Source: Heterobilharzia americana
Lineage: Eukaryota > Platyhelminthes > Trematoda > Strigeidida > Schistosomatidae
Direction of reading: 5' to 3'
DNA: 64,000 nucleotides
Assembly: GCA_944470555.2 (NCBI GenBank)
Contig: OX104127.1
Location: 143,383,787-143,447,786, forward strand
This document shows positions 1 through 10,861 of the stretch, piece by piece; position 1 is the first letter of the stretch; the number at the start of each line of letters is the position of its first letter. A model generated the notes under the pieces. That model was not told the origin of the DNA, did not search any database, and saw only the letters and a list, made by a program, of their open reading frames with translations. A program made the translations under genes and the position numbers.

Positions 1-760
1 TAGAATTTTGATGTCACCATCTGGGGTGAGGTCTTGTGTATCATTGACTGCAGTTGTCTATAGAATTCCTTCTTCTTCTCTTCATCTGCATTATTTGTAG
101 GTGCATAGCATTGTAAGACAGTGACTTTCCTTCCTCTTGACTTGAATCTTGGTGTCATGATCCTGATCGTGGAGGAGGAGATTGACTCCCACTGTATGAT
201 ACAGAGCCTTCGATGGTGTAAGGAGTATCATGATAGCCACTCCAAAACTCAGTGTGCTCGTGGTTGTTGTCTGGATGACAATATCGGAGTAGATTATTGA
301 CTCATCTCCAGTTGACAGTTTGGAGAGTCCACTTCCATTCCATCTGTAGATTCCTCTCAGATTCCAACCACTTCCATCCCATACCTCCTCATCTCTTTTG
401 CAATCTGGGTAGCCTTAGTAGGTTCAAACATGGTGCGGATATTCCATCTTCCCATTCTTACTTTTGCTTTCGTCGAGAGAGAGAGGTGACAGATCGGCCA
501 ATTGTTTTCCCGAAGACAGGCTTTCACCAACCGGCGTCATTTCGCCTCTCCGATTCCAGAGAGGAATAATTTTGTTTTTATTTTTTATATTTTGTTTGTG
601 CTTTTAAGTTTCTTTAGCGGTTGGATTGGTTTTACAGGGTAGGGTTGCTAGCGGTATGCCTAACCTTCCCTCTTTACCCGGTCTTAGGATGGGCTAGTAA
701 CTAGCGAACTAGTTAACCAGGTGAGGTGCTATCAGAATAAAGCCGTTATTATTATTTGTT
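1..760 (-). mobile_element. 5' part of an RTE-clade non-LTR retrotransposon (endonuclease region), truncated by the window edge
   Basis: Read on the minus strand this matches the 5' portion of the better preserved element at 23723-26865: the endonuclease N-terminus and the leader ahead of it. Several small insertions relative to that copy break the frame, for example around 170-180 and 210-215, so it is a pseudogene. Its leader runs past the point where the 23.7-kb copy meets (TA)n, to about 760, where a short ATT-rich stretch occurs. This suggests the 23.7-kb copy lacks some of the 5' end. The rest of this copy lies left of the window. Confidence 0.75.
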
Positions 761-1300
761 GGGTAGAGGGATGTATTGATAGCAGAATCTTTGTTTATCA
801 AATCAACACCGAATTTATGCGATAGAAATGATTCTGTACCTGTTCCTTGTCATCACAGAGACGGAGAGAAAATTAGAACTCTATAAACTCTGCCTCAATG
901 TTGTGGAGTTACCTGATATGAGTATGGAGAATAAATTATGTCCGAGACGTTATCCTATAAATGACACTGTCCCTTCACTGTGTGAGATTCCTAATAAATA
1001 GACTAAAATGAAATTACAATCTACCAAAGTGGTCAAGCTTTACTCCTATATCTGTTTTGTCCTATTGGTTAGTAATAATCAAGTAATTATAGGAGTTTGT
1101 TATTTCCCTTTATTGTCAAAATGTTTTTATTTTCCCTTATGTGAAATATTTTGTGGATGATAGCTTGATAGATCTGAGATCGATCAGTTACTCACAGTAT
1201 ATTGGGCAAATAAGAAAAGGGGGTATCTACAGTATACCAATCTGAATTAACTTCTTAACTGACATATATACATATATTATTTTAAGGAAACTGATTGATT

Positions 1301-1491
1301 ATTTATTGATATACTTGTAATTCCCTGTTGTGTGACTGGATCGAATTGTTCAACCTCTACTGGTATGTGGGCTCCCATGCGGATGCCTCGATACTGCCAG
1401 AATGTCACTCATGGTAATTTGGTTGGTTGTGGCTAGCAGAGGAATCCAGGACGCGCGTTTCTTCCTACTTTTGGACTCGTCAGCTGGATGT
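1301..1491 (-). mobile_element. SINE-B (SM-alpha-like hammerhead SINE), minus copy
   Basis: The unit in its own orientation is tRNA-like head, hammerhead ribozyme, then a tail of about 150 bp ending in an AATAGTAATAA-type sequence. This copy has the tail and ribozyme but not the head. It faces a plus copy that starts a few bases to the right, so 1418-1490 and 1640-1722 form an inverted repeat. The family is recognised from the ribozyme motif known in the schistosome SM-alpha retroposon. Confidence 0.75.
1441..1490 (-). ncRNA. Hammerhead ribozyme of SINE-B, core kept but stem II closing pair damaged
   Basis: On the minus strand the order is stem I strand ATCCAG, core CTGACGAG, stem II, GAAA, short stem III, a GTC cleavage triplet and stem I strand CTGGAT. 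The base before GAAA is A, where other copies have C, so the pair closing stem II at the core is lost. Reduced activity is likely; this is inferred from structure only. Confidence 0.6.
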
Positions 1492-1496
1492 ATATG

Positions 1497-1722
1497 TACA
1501 ATTATATCAGTAAATAGTAATAACTACTGCCCGTTGTACAATAAGTGGCTATCGTTCCTCCATGGCATAGTGTATAACGCCTTGATGTTTGAAGCTATGT
1601 GTTCGAGGTTTAGTGGGAACAACATCACTCCACACTGGGGTGTAGGTACATCCAGTTGACCAATGGGTCCTAAACAGGAAGGAATGCACGTCGTGGATTC
1701 CTCTGCTAGCCACAACCAATTA
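1497..1722 (+). mobile_element. SINE-B plus copy, preceded by the tail end of another unit
   Basis: Bases 1497-1530 resemble the end of a SINE-B tail and run directly into a tRNA-like head (1531-1620) and a ribozyme-derived segment (1648-1701). Tail followed by head is the arrangement expected of a tandem unit. The ribozyme core is degenerate: the CTGACGAG block is altered and GAAA has become GGAA, so no activity is expected. Confidence 0.65.
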
Positions 1723-1904
1723 AAACTGGTTTATATTCGTTGACGTTTGATTACAGACTAGTCAACTGTTAGAGTACAGCCTAGATTATGTCAGTATTTC
1801 TATCTTCAGTTAGGTGATTGTAATACTCCTCTGATCCAAGTTCTTCAACTTTAATCGACATCCTATAGAGCTCCAGAATTTAACTGCCTGTCAAGAAAAT
1901 CACC

Positions 1905-2165
1905 TAAGATAATCTAAACAACAGTGTATTTTCACTATTTTGCTTAATGCTTCTCTCAATGGCAGCTATCATTGTCTTCGATTTTATGAAAACTAGAGAT
2001 TTACCATCGATCTGACTATCTAAGATAGCCATCGTTTGACACATTTGTATTATTGATAATGAGTAATAACTGAAAGTGAAATGAATATTTGGGCCATAGC
2101 ATAAGGTCATTGGTTCGAATCCTGCGGTAGCCCAAATTTTCATTTCATCTTCAATCATCACTCAG
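1905..2165 (+). repeat. SINE-C, tRNA-derived repeat fragments
   Basis: A Pol III B-box-like sequence (TGGTTCGAATCC) near 2110 is followed by a tail rich in CATTTCA and TCAATCATCAC that recurs at 32440-32790 and, inverted, at 16402-16560. The left half (about 1960-2060) carries the distal tail motif on the same family pattern but in the opposite orientation. No coding function is seen. Confidence 0.5.
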
Positions 2166-3483
2166 TACAGGAATTCATCGTCTTTTTCATTCAAGTGATA
2201 AAAAAGCGAATCCTTCCATTTTGTTATGGTGGCCTTTAAATAGTTCGGATGTCAACAGCGTCTTTAATTCTGTTTATAAATTCACATTCGTTCTTCACTT
2301 TACTATTTGTTTGTCTAAAGGTTGTAGAATAGCAACTAGTTATACACAATTCATTTCAATATTTTTCTTGTTCTTGTTGACGTTTTCTATTAGTATTATT
2401 TGACAATGACCAGTAAAGAGATGCAATGCGATCATTAGGCATAGTAATACACCAACATTAGGTTTGAAACTAAATTATTAGAAGTAATTAGTGAAGATGC
2501 CATGGTTTGTATTCTAATATTCCTTGGGGGGGGGGGGTATGGAACCTTATAACTACTGTGATCCAAATATACCCGTTTCTACATCATGTGGAAACGGTTC
2601 ACTACAGACCCGTTTAGAGTAAATGGGAAGTATCGATTATTCTAAAACTGAAGACATTTTCCATTGACGAGTATCTATAAGAATGAAACATGGGTTTAGA
2701 AAGTCTTCATAGACATTTTTAAGAGAATAGCAAAGTGGATTTACCTTAAGAAGTACTCAAAAGTCCTAAATTATGAAACAGAAGATGCGGAATGTCTTTG
2801 CAAAACAGGTTTCAAGGAAGTTATACATCTCTATATGAAAGGAACAGGAAGAAAGTATGATAGACAGTGAGGCTTTTTAGAGTCAATATGTCACTTATTT
2901 CATTGGATTCTCTGAACCCAGTGTCTTATAAAAGTTAAAGTGATGAATCCAGAATTGACAACAAAGAACTTTTACTGTTCATTTCAACGTTAGAAGTGCT
3001 CAGTTATCTGCATTGAAGAAAACTTCAGATAAATTCATCTTCAAATAAAAAAAAGTACTTGACATTTAAGCTTCTTCGGAGATATCTAACGACTGTAACA
3101 AACTCTTCTACTAACTGAAGTGCCTTCAAATTGTGTTGTTACTGTTTTCGAAGGTGATAGATTGCAGTAGAAGTCAGGATGCATCTTATATCCTGTCCCG
3201 TTTTGAAATTGTAGATGGATCTCCCTGAGAATAAAATACGCTCCTAAAACAGGATTCATATAACTTAATATCTTATATACAACCAAAGAATATTGAAAAT
3301 TGGATCTTTTCTTAGTTGCTAAAACATTTAGTGTTTGATCATTAACTGAATAGGTTGACAAGGACAGATTCTTCTATTCGACCCTTTTGACTGATAAATA
3401 CCATTTAGTATTATAATGCTCTTGCTGTATATTATGATTAAGTAATCTCACTTAAGGTCGCAACGCCACATAGCAGTTATAAG

Positions 3484-3650
3484 ACGGATAGGGGCTAGTG
3501 ATGGGATCCAGGATGCGCCTTTCGTCCTACTTTAGACTCGTCAGCTGGATATGTCTGCATTCTAGTGGGTGATGATATTCTCACTCAGACTCGAAGCCAC
3601 TACCCATTACTTTAAGCGCTCACGTGATTGTCCACTAGTTTTCTGAGCCA
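3484..3650 (-). mobile_element. SINE-B minus copy with tRNA-like head
   Basis: Ribozyme at 3504-3553, followed to the right by the head sequence in reverse orientation (a region recurring as GTTCGAGTCTCAGTGGG in plus copies). The tail has diverged. Confidence 0.7.
3504..3553 (-). ncRNA. Hammerhead ribozyme of SINE-B with intact conserved core
   Basis: Minus strand: CTGACGAG (plus 3537-3544) and GAAA (plus 3520-3523) are both present. Stem I strands ATCCAG and CTGGAT are fully complementary. The cleavage triplet is ATC, with cleavage expected between the plus bases at 3511 and 3512. Stem III is very short, as is usual for retroelement type I hammerheads, so efficient cleavage may need a dimeric transcript. 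Confidence 0.75.
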
Positions 3651-4194
3651 AGATTGCCCTTCATTGTCAAACAAGTATAATTTGATAGTAGAATTTATTT
3701 TTCCCCGGTGTTGACTGGCCTAGACCACTACTAGCTTGCATCCTTCCTTAATATGGAAATGAAATCAATGACTGTATCAGGGCACATACACCGGATCCCA
3801 TGTGCTAACGTAGGCCAGTCAATTCATTTCAAACCATTCAACAACGGGAAATAATAAGTTCAGATATCCAAGCAGTCTAGATTGTATCGATTTACTGTCA
3901 GATATTAAAAAGTGGAAATTAACCAGTTTTATGGAACTTGAAGGAGAGCAAAACATGGAACAGACACTTTGAAGGTACTCAGCTTTATTTCAGTAGAAAT
4001 CGGATATAAAGTGAATCCTTAATGTAATGGGGCATGAACAGTAATACTGAGATTCCACTATTTGTGTTCATTTGATTCCTGGACAAGATAAAAGGCAGTA
4101 AGACAATGGAGGATATTTTAAAGTATAAAATACTGATCTATTTTTATGTCTGTAGGGGGGTTAAGCTTTTCAAAATTATTAGAGGGAACTATTA

Positions 4195-4850
4195 TCATTG
4201 ACCGTTGTCGACTTGTCCTACTAGACTACTACGCGTATGATCGTATGATTTTCTAGGAACTTCTGAGTAGGTATACTTGGCTCCTAATAGTTCCGCAATT
4301 TCCAGTTCCTTCAGGAACAGCCTTATAAAACCTCTTTTAAACCTAAGATGGTCCATGAGCTGGATTACGTTTAGTAGTCGTAGCTGCCGGGGGATGGCGT
4401 TCGGAACACTTTCGGTGAAATGTTCAGCTAGCAACTGCTCCTGGGAGTTCTTATCCAAAGTGGGAAGTGCTCGGTGAAGTAGTTTAGTCAACTTCACAGC
4501 CAATACCAGTGGATCTGCGTTTCTTCCAAGTTTCATGCTCCTGAACTATTGTATCACCAGTTCCCTATCCGTTGAGCTGTCAAACTCCGCCTTCAGTCGT
4601 TCAACCATTCTCTGCCAAGTCTCCTTCCCATCCACATATTCCACGCCGTCATACGCTGCTTTCGCTATACCCCTCAACAATATGCCGCACGCCACGACTT
4701 TCACTCCTGGATCCCGGACACCCATCAGTTCCGCGACCGACTCGAAGTCCCTGAGGAAGACCTTAATGTCTCCATCCTCGAATACTTCAGGTCACGGGAT
4801 CTTCATCACGTTCAGAAACAGCGACACCAATTGTATGGAGCGATAAGACT
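4195..4850 (-). pseudogene. Gypsy-type LTR retrotransposon gag fragment
   Basis: A minus-strand frame runs from about 4800 to 4195, interrupted by one in-frame TAG just upstream of the methionine at 4536. The translation has the helical, charged character of a retrotransposon capsid. It includes a segment reading like FLRDFESVAELMGV and then AEFDSSTDRELVIQ before the stop, then a leucine-rich part ending near 4195. No protease, RT or LTR is recognisable alongside. It could belong to the same family as the integrase end at 44.7 kb, but that cannot be told from this fragment. Confidence 0.6.
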
Positions 4851-4859
4851 GAGACGCAG

Positions 4860-6130
4860 GACAGAATGTTTATTATTGACATCTTGTACAGTAGTGATGA
4901 AATATTGTACACTTTCCATTAAAATAATCATTTACACAATGTGCTTCATTTCCCCTTCTGCTTCTACCTTGCTTTGCTCTTAATACGCCCTCATTGTTTC
5001 TTGAGTTTCTCTGGGCAAAATCCTTACCTATTGCTGGTAATCCCTTATGATTTCTGCCACCCTATCAACATATACTACTTACATCCATTCTGATCAGCAA
5101 CACCTACTACAATGGGACTTTCTGAATGTCTGAAATACTCATCATTGTCTTTCAATTTTTACCTGTTATCAGGATAAGGTGTTTGGATACCCTGAAAATC
5201 TTTGATAGTGAGTGATTCATTAACAAATGTTTAACTTATCATCTGTTGTTGGGTGAAAACCGGATATTTTCAACGTTTTAAGTATATTAGCACTCATCAG
5301 TAGAGTATATCTGTCGGTGTTGTTACCTCAGAGACTTGAATTTTGCCACTTAGCGAAGTAATCAGATAACTTATCGTGAACTGAGGTATTTGAACATTGA
5401 ACATAGGTTGTTTTAATCCCTTGGTTTAATGATCATTTTGTAAATTTCTTCAAAGTGTTCAGTCAGTGTTAAAGAGTGGACAGCATAGAATTTTGTTACT
5501 ACATAGAAATCGAGTAATTTAGTCATCCACATATAATAAATTAGTGTTACTGGAAAAATTGTTCAAAAACATGAAGTAGGGAACATCTAGTTGGTTATAT
5601 TGTGTATAATTCTAGGATGAATTCTAAGATGCTTAGCTTTTGCTGTTGATGTGTTATATTTATGACTGTAGGCTTCTTTTCTATTAACCAAAATTTGCAG
5701 ACTTATCATACTATCCGGTGGATGGGGATTTATCCCATGGTGTTATATGCTTTACCATTCTCTTTTAGATCTCGACTGCTTGCCTAAGCTATGTCACCCT
5801 CCATGAATCATCGAATGGGCATATTTTGTAGAGCCTATTATGAATTTGGATGAAGTATGTTGATATGTAAGGCTCATCTTACACGTTCTTTAAGTTCTGG
5901 ACTCAACCTAAGAATAGTTAGTGGTTGAGGAGTGTTATCAAACCATATAGTAAGACAAAAAAATGCTTAGTCCTATAGGCTATCTATAACTGATAGCGTT
6001 AAATTCTGGTCATCACAAGTATTATTTTCATCTTGATTTGGTTTCTTACTTCCAGACGACCAGTGTACTTTCCCTTAATCATTTAATTTTTATGATGTTG
6101 TGAAGATATTTCAATGAATATGAAATCAAA
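4860..6130. other. No gene recognised; unique-looking AT-rich sequence
   Basis: No coding frame, tRNA-like promoter box or recurrence of the repeat families seen elsewhere in this window was recognised here. Confidence 0.4.
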
Positions 6131-6150
6131 GCGAAAGTAACCAGTCACAT

Positions 6151-6965
6151 TACTATTTATTATTATTAGTCCCTTGGGTTCCTAATGGAACATAGGGATT
6201 CAGTAGCACATCTCCAGTGAACTCTGTTCTCTGAAATCTTTTGAACCTGGCTCCACGACAGCCCACAACCTCTCATTTCTTCCTCGCACCATCTCCTCCA
6301 TATCACCCTCACCCCGCCTCGGACACCCAACTAGTCGTTCCCCATCTAGGTTCCACTTCAGCGACTGAACTGGCCTGACACGTGATGTCCCCAGCTGGCC
6401 TTCTCAGTGTATGCCCAATCCATCTACACTTCTTTCCAGTGCATACTAGTTCAGCAATAGGTTCTTGCTTCGTTGTTCCGTTCCCAGAGCTCCTTGTTGC
6501 TTATTCTTTCTGGCAATCCATCTGATCTTCAGTAGAGAGCGTAAGCAGTTGTTGATGAATGTCTGTAGTTTATTGGAAATCCCTTTCGTAACCCACCAAG
6601 TCTCTGAACCATACAGGAGCACTGACTTCACCTTGGTGTTGAAAATCCGGATGTTGTTCCACATGTTGAGTGCAGTGAAGTAGATCTCCACACTGGTTTC
6701 CGGCTAATGAACGCCTGTCTTGCTTTTCCGATTCTGACTTTGACATCCTCGTCAGTGCCGCCTGTAGTTGAAACAGTGCTGCCTAGGTAGGTGTAGGTGA
6801 AGGAGGTTACTTCCTTTAAGTTTCTCCGTTGATGGTGATTGGAGTTTGTTGTTGTTGTTGGTGCGGTATCTTCATCACTTCTGTCTTCCCTATATTCACC
6901 TGAAGTCCCGTCTTCGCTGCCTCTTCTGCCAACTTGTTAGTTTTCGCCTGTAGATCTTCAAGTTT
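6151..6965 (-). mobile_element. 5'-truncated RTE copy with target-site duplication
   Basis: Minus-strand copy of the C-terminal part of the RTE reverse transcriptase ORF plus the TTA-rich 3' tail. Frameshifts and stops divide it. It is flanked by a perfect 14-bp direct repeat, GTAACCAGTCACAT (6137-6150 and 6966-6979), the target-site duplication of an independent insertion. Truncation is at the 5' end, as expected for target-primed reverse transcription. Confidence 0.85.
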
Positions 6966-7194
6966 GTAACCAGTCACATAACTATAACTAAAAGAAGTGG
7001 TGGCATAACTTTCCTTCATAATAGTTACCTACGAGTTATTACATCACTTCCATACAAGCTAACCAAGGGAACCTCATTCTACCTTATTCGACGGTAATTT
7101 GATTTGCATGTCGTTTTAATAAGAGATTTGACTCTTCTTCATCACACCAACTACCCAACCAATTGGTCTCGTAATAATTTGAAATGAAGAGAAT

Positions 7195-7490
7195 TCAATT
7201 ATTAGTATTTATTGATGTACTTGTAACTTTCCGTTGTTTTTATTGGATAGAATATTTCGGCCTCTATTGGCATATGGGATCCTATGCGGATACCTCGATA
7301 TTGCCTAAATGTTAATCAGAGTAATTTAGTTGGTTTTAGTTAGCAGCGGAATCCAGGACACGTGTTTCATCCTGTTTGGGACTCACTGGTTAGCTAGATG
7401 TACCTGCATCCTAGTGTGGAGTGATATTGAACCCATTGAGACTCAAAGCTTGTACCCATCGCTTCAAACGCCAAAGCATTATCCACTATA
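7195..7490 (-). mobile_element. SINE-B minus copy, nearly full length
   Basis: Tail (7195-7340), ribozyme-derived segment (7347-7402) and tRNA-like head (to about 7490) are all present in reverse orientation. An insertion inside the CTGACGAG block (plus CACTGGTTAG) destroys the ribozyme core. Confidence 0.75.
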
Positions 7491-7532
7491 TCTTATAATA
7501 ATGTGAAATAAAGGGAATTCAATTATGGTGAC

Positions 7533-7785
7533 TGAAACACTGAGAAAGCCGACTGGGGACATCACGCGTCAGGCCAATTGCTCGAGTGGAGCCCTCATGG
7601 GAGGCGACGAGTTGGGTGTCCATGGTGAGGGTGACATGGAGGGGATGGTGTGAGGAGGAAATGAGAGGTTGTGGGCTGTCGTGGAGCCAGGTTCAAAAGA
7701 TTTCAGAGAACAGAGTTCACTGGAGATGTGCTAGTGAATCCGTATGTTCCATTAGGAACCCAAGGGACTAATAATAATAATAATT
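7533..7785 (+). mobile_element. Strongly 5'-truncated RTE copy with target-site duplication
   Basis: Only the last part of the RT ORF and the (TAA)n tail remain, on the plus strand. The 11-bp sequence ATTATGGTGAC occurs immediately before (7522-7532) and after (7786-7796) the insert, a convincing target-site duplication. Confidence 0.85.
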
Positions 7786-8782
7786 ATTATGGTGACAAGT
7801 TATTGATTGACATTAGGAATGTCTCCAAAATTCTTTCCAGGTAGAAACATGGAATTGTTTGTTGCAGATAGTATTATAGTGGTAAGGAAGATGTATGCCA
7901 TATGTATAAGAATGACACTTGTTAACTGTTTCCCTAGCTTAAACAGCGGAAATCTCAACAATTGGTTAAGTAACTTCCTCAACACTTATGCTATAAAAAG
8001 TCTTTTCTGCTAAAAATTTGGTTAATGGTTCATATATCCAACACTTTATGACAAGATCCTCAGTTGAAAACATTCACATGCGAAGCAAAGTTGTTGTCGA
8101 TTAAAAAAAAAAACTGTCTGGCTAGTGAAAATTTCATAGGTATCGAAAATTGTGTCACTTCGAAAGCTATAAGATTATCAGAGCAAGCCTGTAAGTAGGC
8201 CAATCAGAAGACAATAGCTGTTCCATATTGATTAGGGTTAGGGTTTTATAAACAAAATAAGAATATTGATAAGGAATTATGCTGTAATGCGGTTATATCG
8301 CCTGATGAGATCCGTTAAGTTGTTAAAACAGTTATGATAAACAGTTTTGTTTATTTTTAAATAAAAATCACATAATAACTGATGGTTTTTAATAGATGAA
8401 GTAATTGCATTTATAGTGATGCCAACATGAAAACACTCAACTAATTATAGAAAAGACAATAAGGTATGTCATTATATAATGCAAAAACCTTTATAAGAAA
8501 GAACAGAAACATAGGAAACACATCTTGCGTGATAAAAAAAGGCGCTAAATAGAGTTTCCTAAGATTTGAAGATATGATTTGCTTATTTTTATCCCTTCCC
8601 CTTCATTATATGCGAATAACATAAAGTCATAGAGGTAAGTTTTATCATTGTAACATATTGTGCTTACTGAAAGCTATTTGTTTTCCCCTGTTTTTCTTTA
8701 ATATTGGACAAAAAACAAAAAAAAATATCTTAATGGTTTTTCTTTATTGTTACAATTATCCCTTCTTGTTATATATCTACAT

Positions 8783-8955
8783 GGTGTTTATCAGTGGAGT
8801 CCAGGATGCATGTTTAATCTTCTTTCAGACCCACTAGTCAGCTGGATGTATCTACCTACCTACCTACCAGTGAATGAGTTTCCTCGTACTGAAACTGGAA
8901 TCCAGTACGCATCACTTCAAACGCCAAAGCATTGTTCACTAGGCCACTGGGGGCA
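8783..8955 (-). mobile_element. SINE-B minus copy, decayed
   Basis: Ribozyme-derived segment at 8793-8850 with an altered core (GAAA replaced by TAAA, and a CTGACTAG-type insertion). A short CTAC/TACC repeat follows, then a reverse-oriented tRNA-like head including the TTTGGCGTTTGAAG motif. Confidence 0.6.
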
Positions 8956-9069
8956 TAATAACCACCTCTTGTGTTTGTTACTTGTTGGTTTGTAGGGATT
9001 TATTGATACAAAGGTAATTTTTACCATACATTGACTTCAGCTGATGAACCAATGAAAATTTGGTATACC

Positions 9070-9195
9070 GGGACTCGGGAGTCCCAGTGGGAACAACATC
9101 ACTCACTGAGAGGCAGGTACATCCAGCTGATGAGTCCCAAATAGGACGAAATGCGCATCCTGGATTCTACTGCTAGCCACCGCCCATCAATACAA
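9070..9195 (+). mobile_element. SINE-B plus copy carrying an intact ribozyme
   Basis: Part of the tRNA-like head (GAGTCCCAGTGGGAACAAC type) is followed by the ribozyme and the start of the tail (GCTAGCCAC). The upstream half of the head is missing. Confidence 0.7.
9116..9172 (+). ncRNA. Hammerhead ribozyme of SINE-B, best preserved in the window
   Basis: Stem I strand ATCCAG (9121-9126), core CTGATGAG (9127-9134), stem II with loop, GAAA (9148-9151), stem III ATGC/GCAT, then the ATC triplet and stem I strand CTGGAT (9160-9165). All invariant core positions of the type I hammerhead are present. Cleavage is predicted after C9159. Confidence 0.85.
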
Positions 9196-9362
9196 TTCAT
9201 AATTAGTTTTTAATTAATAGGTAGTCATTTCGATTATATAGTATAAATTGCAAATTCCTATCATTGACTGGAACGAATCTGTCAGCCACTAAAGGCATTT
9301 AGGTATCAGTGCAGATAACCCGATGTGACCAGCAATTTTAGTTTGGTGGCAGTGATAGATGA

Positions 9363-9510
9363 TATTTGGCAGTCAAATTTAGGATGCGAGTTTTGTCGCA
9401 CAATTGGACTCATAAGCTGGATATGCCTACACCGGAATGAGTGGATCTGTTTCGGTTGAGACTCTATCATAGCACTTACCCTGTTTAAACGCTACACATT
9501 TATCTACTTA
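9363..9510 (-). mobile_element. SINE-B minus copy, decayed
   Basis: The ribozyme-derived segment at 9375-9430 keeps the stem I and stem II outlines but has lost both core blocks. The reverse-oriented head follows to about 9510. Confidence 0.5.
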
Positions 9511-9834
9511 GTTCTTCGACACTAATCACAAAAGATTACTTCCAATCTTCGAACACTACATAATGTTCGTGCCTTATTACGATGAATTTTACACTTGTAA
9601 TATTCACTATTATCAAGATAGTTAGTTATTCATACAAATCAGTGAATCATCTGATGAAGTCATGTTGAAATTAGCACAAATTTCGAAGCATTCAGTTACC
9701 AAATGTTCTCAGACATATTCTTCAGTAAATCAAGCACAAAGTGACGCTGACGAAATGCAACATGACTGGAACGACACACCTGCATGACTACTTCCATTTC
9801 ACATATGTAAATAGGGACGTCTTGGTAGTGGATA

Positions 9835-9900
9835 GCAGTGGAATCTAGGTCATGTGTTTCGTCCTGTCCAGGAACTCGTTAACTGCAGAGATCAACAACC
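9835..9900 (-). mobile_element. SINE-B fragment (ribozyme segment only)
   Basis: Reverse-oriented GGAATCTAGG and TTTCGTCCTG blocks are spaced as in the ribozyme. The core reads TTAACGAG instead of CTGACGAG, so it is probably inactive. Confidence 0.45.
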
Positions 9901-10034
9901 CAGTCAGTAAAGCAGCCCTATAAATAATAGAGGTCGACCACTTTTATTTAATCTAGTATAATAATCAACAAGAAATTAGAAGCATCGACCAATAACGGAT
10001 GACGCCCGGTGCATAAGAAGTGGTTTTCGTGACT

Positions 10035-10190
10035 CAGTAGCCTGGTGGATGATGTTTTGTTGTTTATGGTGATGTGTAATGGGTTCGACTGTCAGTAACG
10101 ACAGGATCATTGACTAGGAAGTAGTGAGTCCTAAATTGGATAAAACAGATGTCCTGGACCCAACTACTAGCCATTGACCATCCCTTTGTT
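10035..10190 (+). mobile_element. SINE-B plus copy, strongly decayed
   Basis: Head-like sequence (GGTTCGACTGTCAGT) is followed by a degenerate ribozyme segment ending GTCCTGGACCCAAC and by GCTAGCCA-like tail sequence. Core motifs are lost. Confidence 0.45.
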
Positions 10191-10679
10191 TACTTTACAC
10201 AATAAACAAAATAATAAGCAAATATGCAGAACTTACGAGTAAGACAATCAACCATTCAGTAAACATTTTATTCATTGTTAGCAACGCCATCTATCTTGAC
10301 AATACAGGTGAGATAAAATCAAAATTGAAATAATTCAAAGAGTTCCTTCAGTGAATAAAATGTTTATTTTTCTTGACGGTGACATTTCATCTACAAATTG
10401 TAAGCTCTTTTATACTCAATTTTGAATGATCAATGTTAGTTATATTTCACTATTGAACTTGATAAAAACATAAATAAGAGTAAAAAAAAAGAAAAAAAAT
10501 TTCCAGTTACATGATTGGTCCTAATGAAATGAACTAGTCATAGGGGAGTGAATAGTTTAAGCGGACATATACACTTGGATGATAAATAAGTATAGGGGGG
10601 GGGACAGTTTTATTCTTTAAAAGAGTAAAAATTAAAAACCTAGTTAGCCAGTTTGTTCAGTAAGGACTATTCTGATTTA

Positions 10680-10850
10680 CTTAGTTGTGGCTAGCAGAGG
10701 AATCTAGGAAGCACGTTTCGTCCTATTTAGGACTCGTCAGCTGGATGTACCTGTACCCCAGTGCGGAGTGATGTTGTTCCTTCTGAGACTAGAACCTCGT
10801 ACTCATTGCTTTAAACGCCAATGCGTTATCCACTAAACCACTGAGGCACG
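10680..10850 (-). mobile_element. SINE-B minus copy with head and ribozyme
   Basis: The reverse-oriented start of the tail, the ribozyme (10698-10748) and a complete tRNA-like head up to about 10850 are present. To its right lies a plus-oriented tail fragment (10862-10992), so two copies meet head to tail in opposite orientation. Confidence 0.7.
10698..10748 (-). ncRNA. Hammerhead ribozyme of SINE-B, intact core
   Basis: Minus strand CTGACGAG (plus 10733-10740) and GAAA (plus 10716-10719) are intact and the cleavage triplet is TTC. Stem I has one mismatch (ATCCAG against CTAGAT). Activity is plausible but probably weaker than the copy at 9116-9172. Confidence 0.65.
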
Positions 10851-10861
10851 ACATCCCCCTC

